From: Micromonospora halotolerans
GTDB taxonomy: Bacteria; Actinomycetota; Actinomycetes; Mycobacteriales; Micromonosporaceae
NCBI RefSeq assembly: GCF_032108445.1
Contig: NZ_CP134876.1
Location: 2,666,001-2,730,000 of the forward strand
Direction of reading: 5' to 3'
Length of the DNA stretch: 64,000 nucleotides
This document shows, piece by piece, positions 24,137-31,811 of this stretch (position 1 is the stretch's first letter; each line of letters begins with the position of its first letter). The translations under genes and the position numbers were made by a program. The notes beneath the pieces were generated by a model. That model was not told the DNA's origin and searched no databases. It worked only from the letters and a program-made list of their open reading frames with translations.

Positions 24137-24155
24137 GGTCTCAACTGCGGTCTCA
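24137..24155. repeat. arm-type repeat pair left of the middle att site
   Basis: GGTCTCA at 24137-24143 and 24149-24155, 12 bp apart, about 100 bases from the att core. The same layout is seen at 26037-26055. Confidence 0.55.
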
Positions 24156-24251
24156 TTCGCTGCGATACGCGGTCGTCCACCGCAGTCCAACGGGCAGCGG
24201 AACCGCTGGTCCTGTGCACTGTCGGACCGGTCTGGACGCATGATCGCAGAA

Positions 24252-24307
24252 CTCGAAAGCGTGTGAGGGTTTACGCCCTCCGCGGGCTCAAATGCCGCCG
24301 CCACCGC
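24252..24307 (+). repeat. middle att site (diverged 3' half of tRNA-Ser)
   Basis: Matches 3256-3311 from the anticodon loop to the discriminator with two mismatches, both in the T-arm (24287 and 24294). This would weaken T-arm pairing. The 5' half of the tRNA is absent, so it is not a gene. It is followed by its own terminator. Confidence 0.85.
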
Positions 24308-24321
24308 CGGTTGACAGGCGA

Positions 24322-24357
24322 AACGCCTGGCCGGTCCGAACGGACCTGCCAGGCGTT
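24322..24357 (+). terminator. terminator hairpin after the middle att site
   Basis: 16-4-16 hairpin with one mismatch, 16 bases after the tRNA-like end. Its sequence is related to but distinct from those at 3326 and 26222. A single arm-type GGTCTCAGTTG follows at 24367-24377. Confidence 0.65.
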
Positions 24358-24387
24358 CTGCCTTGTGGTCTCAGTTGGTTTCCGCCC

Positions 24388-25902
24388 TCAGCCCGCGACC
24401 GGCTGGGGCGATGCGTCCGTTGCCGGCGCGTCTCCGGCCAGCCGGCGCAGCTGTGACAGGGCGACGACGCGGGTGGTCAGCACGCTGGCGTTCATCACGG
24501 CCGCGACGGCCGTCCAGCTGACCAGGGCAATTGAGTAGTAACAAAGCTGGATGAAGGTGATGTCCCGCCCGCCGCCGACGAGCCGACCGAGGAGGTCCGG
24601 AAGGGCCACCAGCAGGGCGAGGGGGGTGAGCCGGGGCAGCAGCCGCAGGGCCAGCCGCCACGACGGCCGGGTGGCGAAACGATCTGCCCAGATCCGAGCG
24701 CGTCGCAGGTTGCGAATGCCGAGCAGAAGGCTGAGCAGGGTGAGGCCGGCCAGCGTCAGGTCGACGATCAGCCGTACCGGTGCGCCGGATGACGGCTCGC
24801 CCCCGGTCACGAGGGTGGCCAGCTCGTCCGCGAGCGGGGTGATGCCTTCGTTGGCGAGTCCGATTCCGCTGTTGCCGATCACCGCGATGCCGTAGCCGCC
24901 CGGGAGCAGAAGTGCGTCGGCGGTGTAGGTGAACCAAACGCCGTTGTGGTTGACCCGGCCTTTCTGGTCGGTGTCCCAGCCCATCCCGTACGTCCAGCGT
25001 GGGTCCGACGAGGTGTGCATGGCGGTGATGCTCGTGGCCGAAACCAGTCGGGTCCCATTTGCGGCCACGCCGGCGTTGCTTTGCATGATCAGCCATTTCG
25101 CCATGTCCGACGCCGAGGTGACCACGCCGTCGGAACCGTTGACGAACCGCTTCGGCTCGACGGCGGGGATCGACGCGCCGTAGGCGTAGACGTAACCCTT
25201 TCGGACGGCGGCTGGCAGATCACGCGGGGTCTGGTTGATTGTGGTGGTCGCCCCCATGCCGATCGGCTCGAAGATGTGACGGCGCAGATAGTCCGCGAAC
25301 GGCTCGCCCGCGACGACCTCCACAAGCCGAGCGGCAAGGTGATAGTTGGTGTTCGTGTACCTGTGCTCCGTGCCCGGTTCGGCGGACAAATTCGCGCTCC
25401 GCGCTCGGGTCACGGCGTCGGCGAGCGAATCGGGCTGAGGCAGGCTCTTCTCCGGGAACGTGCCATCGGTGATCCCTGAGGTCTGGTTCAACAGTTCACG
25501 TACCGTGATCTGCGCTCCTCGGGGGTCGGCGATCCGGAAATCAGGCAGGTAGTCGCGCACCGGCGACTCCAACGTCACCTCGCCCGCCTCGACCAGTTGC
25601 ATCACGGCGAGCGCGGTGAACGACTTGCTGGCGGAGGCGATCGGCATGGGCGTCGTCACGGTCACCGCGGCGCCAGCGGAGTCATGGCCGTATCCGCCCG
25701 CGTACAACACCTTGTTGCCTTTGGTGATCGTCACGGCGATTCCCGGATAGCCCACCTTTTCCGCGTATGCGGATACCACTCGCTCGATCGCCGCCCCGTC
25801 AGGTTCCTGCTTGGCGCTCGCGGTGCCTGGCACCATCAGAACCACCAAACCGACGGTCAATGGTGCTACCACAGCCCACCGCGAGTCTTTGCCCTGCCAC
25901 AC
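24388..25902 (-). CDS. membrane-anchored serine hydrolase (beta-lactamase/D-aminopeptidase family)
   Basis: 504 residues. A signal peptide ends near TASA-K31. The penicillin-binding fold follows, with nucleophile motif S90-A-S-K93, the YTN triad element (RYTNTNYHLAARLVEVV), and an HNG in the HxG position (VNHNGVWFTY). The last ~150 residues carry three or four membrane helices, an arrangement of secreted but tethered esterase/peptidase-type hydrolases. The substrate is unknown. It is the only gene between the second and third att copies, so it looks like cargo of a separate insertion. Confidence 0.88.
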   Translation of the reverse strand: MWQGKDSRWAVVAPLTVGLVVLMVPGTASAKQEPDGAAIERVVSAYAEKVGYPGIAVTITKGNKVLYAGGYGHDSAGAAVTVTTPMPIASASKSFTALAVMQLVEAGEVTLESPVRDYLPDFRIADPRGAQITVRELLNQTSGITDGTFPEKSLPQPDSLADAVTRARSANLSAEPGTEHRYTNTNYHLAARLVEVVAGEPFADYLRRHIFEPIGMGATTTINQTPRDLPAAVRKGYVYAYGASIPAVEPKRFVNGSDGVVTSASDMAKWLIMQSNAGVAANGTRLVSATSITAMHTSSDPRWTYGMGWDTDQKGRVNHNGVWFTYTADALLLPGGYGIAVIGNSGIGLANEGITPLADELATLVTGGEPSSGAPVRLIVDLTLAGLTLLSLLLGIRNLRRARIWADRFATRPSWRLALRLLPRLTPLALLVALPDLLGRLVGGGRDITFIQLCYYSIALVSWTAVAAVMNASVLTTRVVALSQLRRLAGDAPATDASPQPVAG

Positions 25903-26036
25903 AACGTGCTCCCAACGCCTCGGTTGTCACCGGCCACGCTAGGTATCGCGACAGCCGAGGGGCAGGACCCGAAGGACACCAGCCAGCCCTGACTTTCGTT
26001 GAGTTTCGGACGAGTCGTCTCCCGGCAGAGTCTGAC

Positions 26037-26055
26037 GGTCTCGGTTGCGGTCTCG
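26037..26055. repeat. arm-type repeat pair left of attR
   Basis: GGTCTCG at 26037-26043 and 26049-26055, with the same 12-bp spacing and distance to the core as at 24137-24155. The surrounding bases (TTCGCTG..., GTCGTCC) also match. Confidence 0.55.
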
Positions 26056-26154
26056 TTCGCTGTGGTAAGCAGTCGTCCGCTGGCGCTCGCCGAGTAGTCC
26101 GATGCCTGGTCACAGGCCTTGCCGGACGGCGGTGGACGGGTGGTCGCAGACCTG

Positions 26155-26211
26155 GAAAGCGTGTGAGGGTTTACGCCCTCCGCGGGTTCAAATCCCGCCG
26201 CCACCGCTCGT
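26155..26211 (+). repeat. attR core (3' half of tRNA-Ser)
   Basis: 57 bp identical to 3259-3315. The first anticodon position differs (G instead of C at 26154), which marks the left edge of identity. Downstream similarity continues imperfectly through the terminator. Confidence 0.9.
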
Positions 26212-26221
26212 CAGATGCGAG

Positions 26222-26257
26222 AACGCCCGGTCGGTCCTGACGGATCGGCCGGGCGTT
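26222..26257 (+). terminator. ancestral tRNA-Ser terminator at attR
   Basis: 16-4-16 hairpin closely related to 3326-3361, 16 bases past the tRNA-like end. It is probably the original chromosomal terminator displaced by integration. Confidence 0.65.
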
Positions 26258-26264
26258 CCGCTTG

Positions 26265-27707
26265 TCATCGGATGATCTTGACGGGAGTGGAAAGCAGCTC
26301 GTTGTCCGCCGGGATCGCGTCCCGGTTCGGGCTCAGGTCCGCGGCCGCCCGGAAGGTGAGCTTCCCGAGGGCCAGGTCGTCGGCGGTCACCGTGTAGGTG
26401 AACGCGAAGCGGGTGGTCCTGCCCGCCTCCCGGACCGGAACCAGCTGTTTCACCGCCCCGAGATGGGCGTAGTCCCCCGCGAGGCTCTTGTAGAGGTCCA
26501 CCTGGACGTTCTCCTCGTACCGGGTGTTCTGGACGTGGACCTCGACCGTGACGGTCTGCCCCACCCGGGCGCTCGTCGGCACCTTCACCCGCACGATTGC
26601 CACGTCATGGGTACGCACCTCGACCACCCGGGTGATCGAGTCGGTGCGCCCGTCCGGCGTCTCCACCGCCAGCCGGACCGGGTAGTCACCGTCCCGGGGG
26701 AAGCGGTGGACCGGGTTCGCCTCCGTCGAGGTCGAGCCGTCCCCGAAGTCCCAGGTGTAGGACTCGATACCCGCTCCGGCCGGGTCGTGGGCGGTCTGGG
26801 AGAACGCGGTGAGTTCGAACGAGTTGGGGTCGCTCCGGGAGTAGGCGAAGTTGGCGACGGGATCGGGTGCCTCCACCAGCTGGAAGGCGTGCGAGGCGGT
26901 GCCGTCCCCGCTGACCTGGAACAGGTACGTCCGGCCGGCTTCCGCCACGAAGGTGAGCGAGCCGTAGTCGTAGAGGCCGGTGCACCGGACGTAGGACAGG
27001 CCGCCGAGCGAGGAGCCGAGGTACACGTTGATGCCGGCGTACGCCGGGTTCGTCTGGGCGACGACCGACGTGGTGGTCGTCGGCGTGTACGAGTACCAGG
27101 TGGTGTGCTGCGAGGAGGCGCAGACGGACCTCTCGCCCGCCTCCCGGGTGGCGGCCTCGTAGGGCTGGGTGTTCGAGTAGGGCAGCCCGGTGACCGCGAT
27201 CGCGTCGGCGAAGTTGTCGTTCGGCGGCGGCGGGACGTAGCTGACCGAGAGCCGGAGCGAACCGCCGCCGGCCCCGCCGTTGCCGCAGCAGACGGCGACC
27301 ATGAGGCGGTAGGTGGTCCCGGCGGTGACCGGGAAGGCGACCCTCGACTGCTGGGCCTGGTAGTCGTCGTTGCAGGCCAGATGGGTGAAGGCCCCCGGCT
27401 CGCCGGTGAAGGCGGAGAGCACGGTGTCGTAGTCGCTGCCGATCGTGTCGGCCTGCAGGCGGCCGTCCCGCTCGGGCGTGACGGTGAACCAGACGGACCC
27501 CTTGTTGGCGCAGGTGGTCGGGTCGGTCGGGCCCGTCGTTGCGCCGCTGGTGTCGATGGTGGTGGTGAAGGGAAGGGTCTCCACCGCGATGGCGGCGGAG
27601 TAGTCGTCGTTCGTCGGCGCGGCGAAGGCCGCGGTCTGACCCGCGGCGAGCAGGGCGATCACTCCTCCGAAGGCGACGACGAGTCGTGCGGCATGGCGTC
27701 TGACCAC
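26265..27707 (-). CDS. secreted PKD-domain protein
   Basis: 480 residues. The signal peptide ends near AAFA-APT (about residue 29). Two beta-rich modules of the 'NDDYSAAIAV / NDNFADAIAV' type (about 32-150 and 160-285) are the pre-peptidase-like domains found in secreted bacterial proteins. A PKD domain follows (IESYTWDFGDGSTSTEANPVHRFPRDGDYPVRL, about 315-350), then a C-terminal CARDB-like domain (about 370-480). No catalytic domain is visible. It is likely a cell-surface binding or matrix protein. It lies just outside attR. Confidence 0.82.
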   Translation of the reverse strand: MVRRHAARLVVAFGGVIALLAAGQTAAFAAPTNDDYSAAIAVETLPFTTTIDTSGATTGPTDPTTCANKGSVWFTVTPERDGRLQADTIGSDYDTVLSAFTGEPGAFTHLACNDDYQAQQSRVAFPVTAGTTYRLMVAVCCGNGGAGGGSLRLSVSYVPPPPNDNFADAIAVTGLPYSNTQPYEAATREAGERSVCASSQHTTWYSYTPTTTTSVVAQTNPAYAGINVYLGSSLGGLSYVRCTGLYDYGSLTFVAEAGRTYLFQVSGDGTASHAFQLVEAPDPVANFAYSRSDPNSFELTAFSQTAHDPAGAGIESYTWDFGDGSTSTEANPVHRFPRDGDYPVRLAVETPDGRTDSITRVVEVRTHDVAIVRVKVPTSARVGQTVTVEVHVQNTRYEENVQVDLYKSLAGDYAHLGAVKQLVPVREAGRTTRFAFTYTVTADDLALGKLTFRAAADLSPNRDAIPADNELLSTPVKIIR

Positions 27708-27824
27708 TGGATGTCCTCCCGGGCCCCGTATCCCTTGTGGATATGACCGGTTGACGGTAAGGCCTCGTATCGAGCGGCTTCGCTAAGAGAATGCTGGGTT
27801 TTGGTTAAGAGCGGGGCAGGGAGG

Positions 27825-29939
27825 TCAGGCGTTTCCGCTCGGGTCGTATTCCTCCCGCCGGGCCGGTGCGGCGGCGCGGAACCGTAGCAGCGGCAGATCG
27901 GCCGCCGCGCGCTCGGCGAAGTGGTCGAGCAGTTCCCGGTGCACGAAGATGTAGCCGTCACCGACCTGGCGCAGGAAGAGGCACTGCACGGCGTGGTCGA
28001 GGAACGGCAGCAGCGGGTGGGGCACCAGGCCCTCCCGGGCGAGCCGGCGCCGGACCAGGGCCTGCTCGATCATCGGGGCGAACGCGACCACGGTGAACAC
28101 CACGAGTGCGGTGCCGCCACCGAGCAGTACCGCGAAGCGGAGCGCCTCGGCCGCGCCCCGGGCCAGCGCGACCGGCACGAAGCCGAGCGCGCCGACCACC
28201 ACGCCGAGCGTGACGAGATCGGCCGCTACGGCGGTCAGCCGTTGCCGCAGCAGCGGGCTGGGCAGCTCGCGGCGGTCCATGCGGGGCGGCGGCGGCCGGA
28301 AGTGGAGCCGCACCTGGATGCTGTCGAGGGCGATCAGGGCGACCACCGTGGCGAGGAAGAACCCGCCGCCGTAACCGAGGCCTGCGGTCCAGCTCGGCCC
28401 GCCTGGGGTCAGCCAGCCGGTGAGCCCGCCGACGGCCGCGCCGGCGACGAGCGCTGAGACCTGGATGAGCCGCTCCAGCTCGGCGACGCTCCTGGTCCAG
28501 ACCGCCTCCACCCAGCTCTCCGGTGGCCGGTCGTCGCGGTCGCGGATGGTCGAGGTCAGCTCGAACAGGTCGGCGTAGTTGACCACGTGCATGAGCACGG
28601 CCAGCCCCAGCAGGCCGCCGGCGACCACCAGGCCGACCACCGAGCCCAGCGCCCAGCCCGCCGTGCCGAGCAGCGCGGCGAGCGCGGCGCAGCCGAGCAG
28701 CCGGGCGAGCGCCGCCGAGGTCCACGGCGCGGCCGGACGCCGGGCCGACCAGGACTCGTCGATCATGTCCAGCACGAAGACCGTCTGGTTGCGCAGGCGC
28801 AGCACCCGGGCGAGGGTGGCGAGGTGGCCGGCGGTCCGCTCGGGGCGGTACCGGGGATGCGGCCGGCGCCGCAGCATCGTGTCGACGTACCGGGTGAAAA
28901 GCCGTTCGCGCCCGGAGCCGGCGGGGGCCGCGGTGGCACCGGCGTCGCCCGGTTCCGCGTACGCCAGGGCCATGATGCTGAGCATCAGCGGCGAGTCGGC
29001 GAGCTGCCACAGCTCCGGGTCGGCGTCGAGCCCCGCCCGCAGCCCGCCCAGCCCCGGCCGGTCGACGTACCGCTCGATCTGGGACCGGTCCAGTGGCTGG
29101 ATGGCGACCGTGCCGTAGAGGGGCAGCTCCGACCGGAGTCGTGCGTACTCGGCCTGGCGGCAGCAGACGGCGATCGGGGTGAGCGGCTGCCGTTGGTGGA
29201 ACGCGGCGATCGCCTCGGCGCACTCGTCGCGGTGCTGCTCGCCGACCTCGTCGAGGCCGTCCAGCAACGGCAGGATCTCCCCGGCCGCCACCCACGCGGT
29301 CGCCTGCTCGGCCGGGATGCCGTACCGCTCGGTGAGCTGCTCGACGAGCCACCGGTCGAGGGGCCGGCGGAGGGTCGCCCAGGAGGAGAGGTTGACGACG
29401 GCGGGGATCGGGGCGTCCGGGTCGTGGTCGGCGCGATCGAGCAGGTCCCGGGCGAGTTCCAGCAGCGTGGTCGTCTTGCCGGCGCCGGGTGCGCCGACGA
29501 TGACCACCGCCTGGTCGAGTTGGTCGAACAGGGCCGACATCGAGGTACGGTCGTCCAGCGAGCCGCTGAAGCCGTCCCGGTGGCTGGCCCGCAGGCTCCA
29601 CGGGTGCCGGCGGTCGTCGGCGGTCGCGGCGATGCCCAGCTCGATCCGGGCCTCCTCGTACAGGGACCGGTCCAGGACGCTGGTCACCCAGTAGCGGCGG
29701 ACGCGCTCCAGCAGCACCTTCCGGGCCCGCGCCGCGCCGGCGGTTCCGGTCCGCCGCGGCTCCCGCCCGCGCTGCACCTCGATGGCCACGAGGACCGCCA
29801 CCAGCAGCAGCACCAGCGGCCAGGCCAGCCAGAGGTACGGGCTCCAGCGTGCGGGCAGCGCCCCGGTGGCGACGTTCGTGGCCACGCCGAGGAGGGCCAC
29901 GACGATCACCGACAGGCCGACCATGACCACCCGACGCAT
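27825..29939 (-). CDS. membrane NACHT-domain ATPase
   Basis: 704 residues. Two N-terminal membrane helices (about 4-24 and 33-53) lead into a NACHT-type P-loop ATPase with Walker A GAPGAGKTT (149-157) and Walker B LPLLDGLDEV (about 227-236), then the ERYVDRPGL sensor region. The C-terminal half holds about seven further membrane helices instead of the usual repeat sensor. Such STAND-like ATPases take part in signalling or immunity in bacteria. The role here is open. It sits outside the AICE and is followed by two small downstream genes in the other operon. Confidence 0.82.
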   Translation of the reverse strand: MRRVVMVGLSVIVVALLGVATNVATGALPARWSPYLWLAWPLVLLLVAVLVAIEVQRGREPRRTGTAGAARARKVLLERVRRYWVTSVLDRSLYEEARIELGIAATADDRRHPWSLRASHRDGFSGSLDDRTSMSALFDQLDQAVVIVGAPGAGKTTTLLELARDLLDRADHDPDAPIPAVVNLSSWATLRRPLDRWLVEQLTERYGIPAEQATAWVAAGEILPLLDGLDEVGEQHRDECAEAIAAFHQRQPLTPIAVCCRQAEYARLRSELPLYGTVAIQPLDRSQIERYVDRPGLGGLRAGLDADPELWQLADSPLMLSIMALAYAEPGDAGATAAPAGSGRERLFTRYVDTMLRRRPHPRYRPERTAGHLATLARVLRLRNQTVFVLDMIDESWSARRPAAPWTSAALARLLGCAALAALLGTAGWALGSVVGLVVAGGLLGLAVLMHVVNYADLFELTSTIRDRDDRPPESWVEAVWTRSVAELERLIQVSALVAGAAVGGLTGWLTPGGPSWTAGLGYGGGFFLATVVALIALDSIQVRLHFRPPPPRMDRRELPSPLLRQRLTAVAADLVTLGVVVGALGFVPVALARGAAEALRFAVLLGGGTALVVFTVVAFAPMIEQALVRRRLAREGLVPHPLLPFLDHAVQCLFLRQVGDGYIFVHRELLDHFAERAAADLPLLRFRAAAPARREEYDPSGNA

Positions 29940-29998
29940 GCGTCGTCTCTACCGTCCCACCGGCCGGCCGCACAACCCGCCACCCCTGAGCGGGCGGG

Positions 29999-30529
29999 TC
30001 AGCAGGGGCCGTAGCCCTCGTCGAAGAGGCGGCGGGCCCAGTCCGCGTACCCGGCGATGATCTTCCGGACCGTGGTGCCGTCGTGCAGGAAGAGGTACGC
30101 GCGGTCGCCGCTGCGGGCGAGCAGCCCGTCGAACCGGTGCATCTCCTGTGGAGCGTCGAGCCGGACCACCCGCGGGTACGCGGCGTGCACCGCGTCGACC
30201 CGCGTGCCGACGGTGATCCCCTCCGGAGTGCTCATCGGGTCGTCGAGCCAGAGCAGGACGAGCCGGTCGTCGACGAAGATCGGGCTGACCGAGCCGTGCC
30301 CGGCCAGTGTCGGCCCGCACGCGTCCTCGTCGGTGCGCAGCACACCGCGCCGGGTCAGGTCCTCCTCGGTGGCGCCGAACTCGGCGTTGCCCAGCCCGTG
30401 GAGGCTGACCACCTCGGCGGCCCCGACCGGCCGGGCCGGCACGTCCAACCCCTGTGGACGGACGCCGCTGCCGGCGATCGAGGCAGCCGTCAGCAGTACG
30501 GCGATGAATCCGAATTGTCGCAGTTTCAT
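29999..30529 (-). CDS. small secreted protein
   Basis: 176 residues. A signal peptide (MKLRQFGFIAVLLTAASIAGSG) precedes a beta-rich domain (GNAEFGATEEDLTRRGVL...PIFVDDRLVLLWLDDPMSTPEGITVGTRVDAVHAAYP...YLFLHDGTTVRKIIAGY). This repeated 'G.tl..v...yg' pattern occurs in small secreted actinomycete proteins of unknown function. Its ATG overlaps the stop of the upstream gene as ATGA, so the two form an operon. Confidence 0.7.
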   Translation of the reverse strand: MKLRQFGFIAVLLTAASIAGSGVRPQGLDVPARPVGAAEVVSLHGLGNAEFGATEEDLTRRGVLRTDEDACGPTLAGHGSVSPIFVDDRLVLLWLDDPMSTPEGITVGTRVDAVHAAYPRVVRLDAPQEMHRFDGLLARSGDRAYLFLHDGTTVRKIIAGYADWARRLFDEGYGPC

Positions 30530-31140
30530 GCAATCCCCCAGTCCCCAACGGGACCGGGGCGATTGAGTTGCTGGTGCTGGTCGGATTGGCGCAGTTCCCA
30601 CTCCTCCGCCAGCTCGTCCCAGTAGTCGGCGGAGAGCCCACGGCGGCCGTGCGCCAGCCAGCCGGCCGTGTCCCGCTCCAGGTGCAGGCCCAGTTCGGCG
30701 AACGGGTCGATCCACGGCCCCGGCTCGGCCCCCAGCCGGGCCAGTGCCGCGTTGATCGGCCATTCGGCGCGCGGCCGGTCGAGCCGGTCGTCGAAGCAGG
30801 GCCCCCAGCTCGGCTCGCCGCCCAGCCAGACCGCCGCGGCCTGGTGGCCCAGCCCGCCGGCGAACTCCGCCTCCAGGTAGGCCACCGGCCCCCGCCGGGA
30901 CCAGCGGGCCAGCAGCTCGAGCAGCGGTGGTGACAGGACGAGCTGGAACGGGTGCCCCGCCGACGGTTCCCCGGTGGCGAAGTCGGGCAGCCCGCCGGTC
31001 AGCTCCTCGACCAGTTGCGGGGTGACCGGCAGCAGCGCGAAGTCCTGGCGCAGCGCGGCGAGCACCGCGTGGTCCAGCTCGGCGGTCTGCTCACGCAGCA
31101 GCTCGACGTCGGCGACCACCGCGCTGAGCTGGTAACTCAT
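30526..31140 (-). CDS. conserved protein of unknown function behind an SOS-like motif
   Basis: 204 residues, with neither signal peptide nor membrane helix. Predicted helices (ADVELLREQTAELDHAVLAALRQDFALLPVTPQLVEELTGG) lead to a Trp-rich C-terminus (PSWGPCFDDRLDRPRAEWPINAAL, GWLAHGRRGLSADYWDELAEEWELRQSD). I do not recognise a family. The ATG at 31140 lies 15 bases downstream of the composite motif at 31155-31186, so transcription may be damage-inducible. It is co-transcribed with the small secreted protein. Confidence 0.7.
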   Translation of the reverse strand: MSYQLSAVVADVELLREQTAELDHAVLAALRQDFALLPVTPQLVEELTGGLPDFATGEPSAGHPFQLVLSPPLLELLARWSRRGPVAYLEAEFAGGLGHQAAAVWLGGEPSWGPCFDDRLDRPRAEWPINAALARLGAEPGPWIDPFAELGLHLERDTAGWLAHGRRGLSADYWDELAEEWELRQSDQHQQLNRPGPVGDWGIA

Positions 31141-31154
31141 CCGATCCCCTCGGT

Positions 31155-31186
31155 GTCCACAGGCTGTGGATGGAACATGTGTACGA
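31155..31186 (-). promoter_or_regulatory. SOS-box-like composite motif, copy 1
   Basis: On the minus strand: TCGTAC-ACAT-GTTCCA (10 of 12 matches to the actinobacterial SOS consensus TCGAAC-N4-GTTCGA), followed at once by the dyad TCCACAG-C-CTGTGGAC. Copy 2 at 57229-57260 has 28 of 31 core positions identical. Confidence 0.55.
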
Positions 31187-31193
31187 CGGCTGC

Positions 31194-31724
31194 TCAGTCC
31201 TCGCCGGCCGGTGTCGGGTCGGTCATCTCGAAGGCCATGAGGGTGGCGCCCACCCGGACCGTACCGGGGGCGTGCGGCGGCTGGGCGGCGTCGTGCAGCT
31301 CGGTCATGATCGCGTGCAGCCGCCGGCGTGCCGCCGCCCAGGCGTCGGGGGACACCCAGAGCTCGGCGTCGGTGGTGACGCCGGACGTCCCCGGGGCGCG
31401 ACCGGCCACCCGGTCGAGCAGGTTGCGGGCGAGCGACTCGGCGAGCAGCGGCTGCCCCTCCTGCTGCTCGGTGAGCCAGGGGCCGCGCACCGCGCGGTAG
31501 CGGCGCTCCCGGCCGCCACGCCGCGCGCGCACGTCGGCCAGCTCGACCAGGCCGGCGGCGTCCAGCCGGCGCAGGTGCTGGCTGGCCAGGGCGTGTGAGA
31601 TGGACAGCTCCCGGGCCAGCGCGGCGGCGGAGAGCGGCGCGCTCCACAGCAGCGAGAGCATGCGCAGTCGTACCGGATGGGCCATCGCGCGCAGGCGCGG
31701 ATCGGCGGTGCTCACGGCCGCCAT
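31194..31724 (-). CDS. ArsR-family transcriptional regulator
   Basis: 176 residues. The winged helix (about 8-75) reads DPRLRAMAHPVRLRMLSLLWSAPLSAAALARELSISHALASQHLRRLDAAGLVEL, typical of the ArsR class without an obvious metal-binding Cys pair. The C-terminal half is an extra helical domain with LTEQQEGQPLLAESLARNLLDRV. It diverges from an MFS transporter and shares with it an operator-like palindrome, so it most likely represses that pump. Confidence 0.85.
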   Translation of the reverse strand: MAAVSTADPRLRAMAHPVRLRMLSLLWSAPLSAAALARELSISHALASQHLRRLDAAGLVELADVRARRGGRERRYRAVRGPWLTEQQEGQPLLAESLARNLLDRVAGRAPGTSGVTTDAELWVSPDAWAAARRRLHAIMTELHDAAQPPHAPGTVRVGATLMAFEMTDPTPAGED

Positions 31725-31747
31725 TGAACCGCACCGGCCCGGCGCAC

Positions 31748-31775
31748 CCACCCCCAAGCATTGACTTGGGGGTGG
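31748..31775. promoter_or_regulatory. operator between ArsR and MFS genes
   Basis: The 11-bp arms CCACCCCCAAG and CTTGGGGGTGG are perfect and separated by 6 bases, in the middle of an 87-bp divergent promoter region. Confidence 0.6.
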
Positions 31776-31811
31776 GGTGTGGACAGAATCGCACGGCACG
31801 GGGGAGGTGCC

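Larger units (their letters stand above)
3224..26211. mobile_element. AICE-type integrative and conjugative element in tRNA-Ser(CGA), probably with a second att-flanked segment
   Basis: An integrase, excisionase, rolling-circle Rep, SpdB-like and FtsK/TraB-like genes run away from a tRNA whose 3' half is repeated at the far end. This is the classic layout of pSAM2-like AICEs. The best repeat pair (3259-3315 and 26155-26211) is identical over 57 bp and bounds about 22.9 kb. A third, slightly diverged copy at 24252 splits off a 1.9-kb segment carrying only a serine hydrolase. Codon usage and GC drop in parts of the cargo (20.3-23.6 kb). Whether the element is still mobile cannot be told from sequence. 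Confidence 0.9.

Noticed and set aside
24252..24307. A second tRNA-Ser gene
   Set aside because: Only the 3' half is present. The acceptor 5' strand and D-arm are missing and the T-arm is broken. The same holds for 26155-26211.
26262..27746. A 494-codon plus-strand ORF
   Set aside because: It is the mirror of the PKD protein gene, with Val/Gly/Arg shadow text and no motif; the minus strand has a signal peptide and clear domains.
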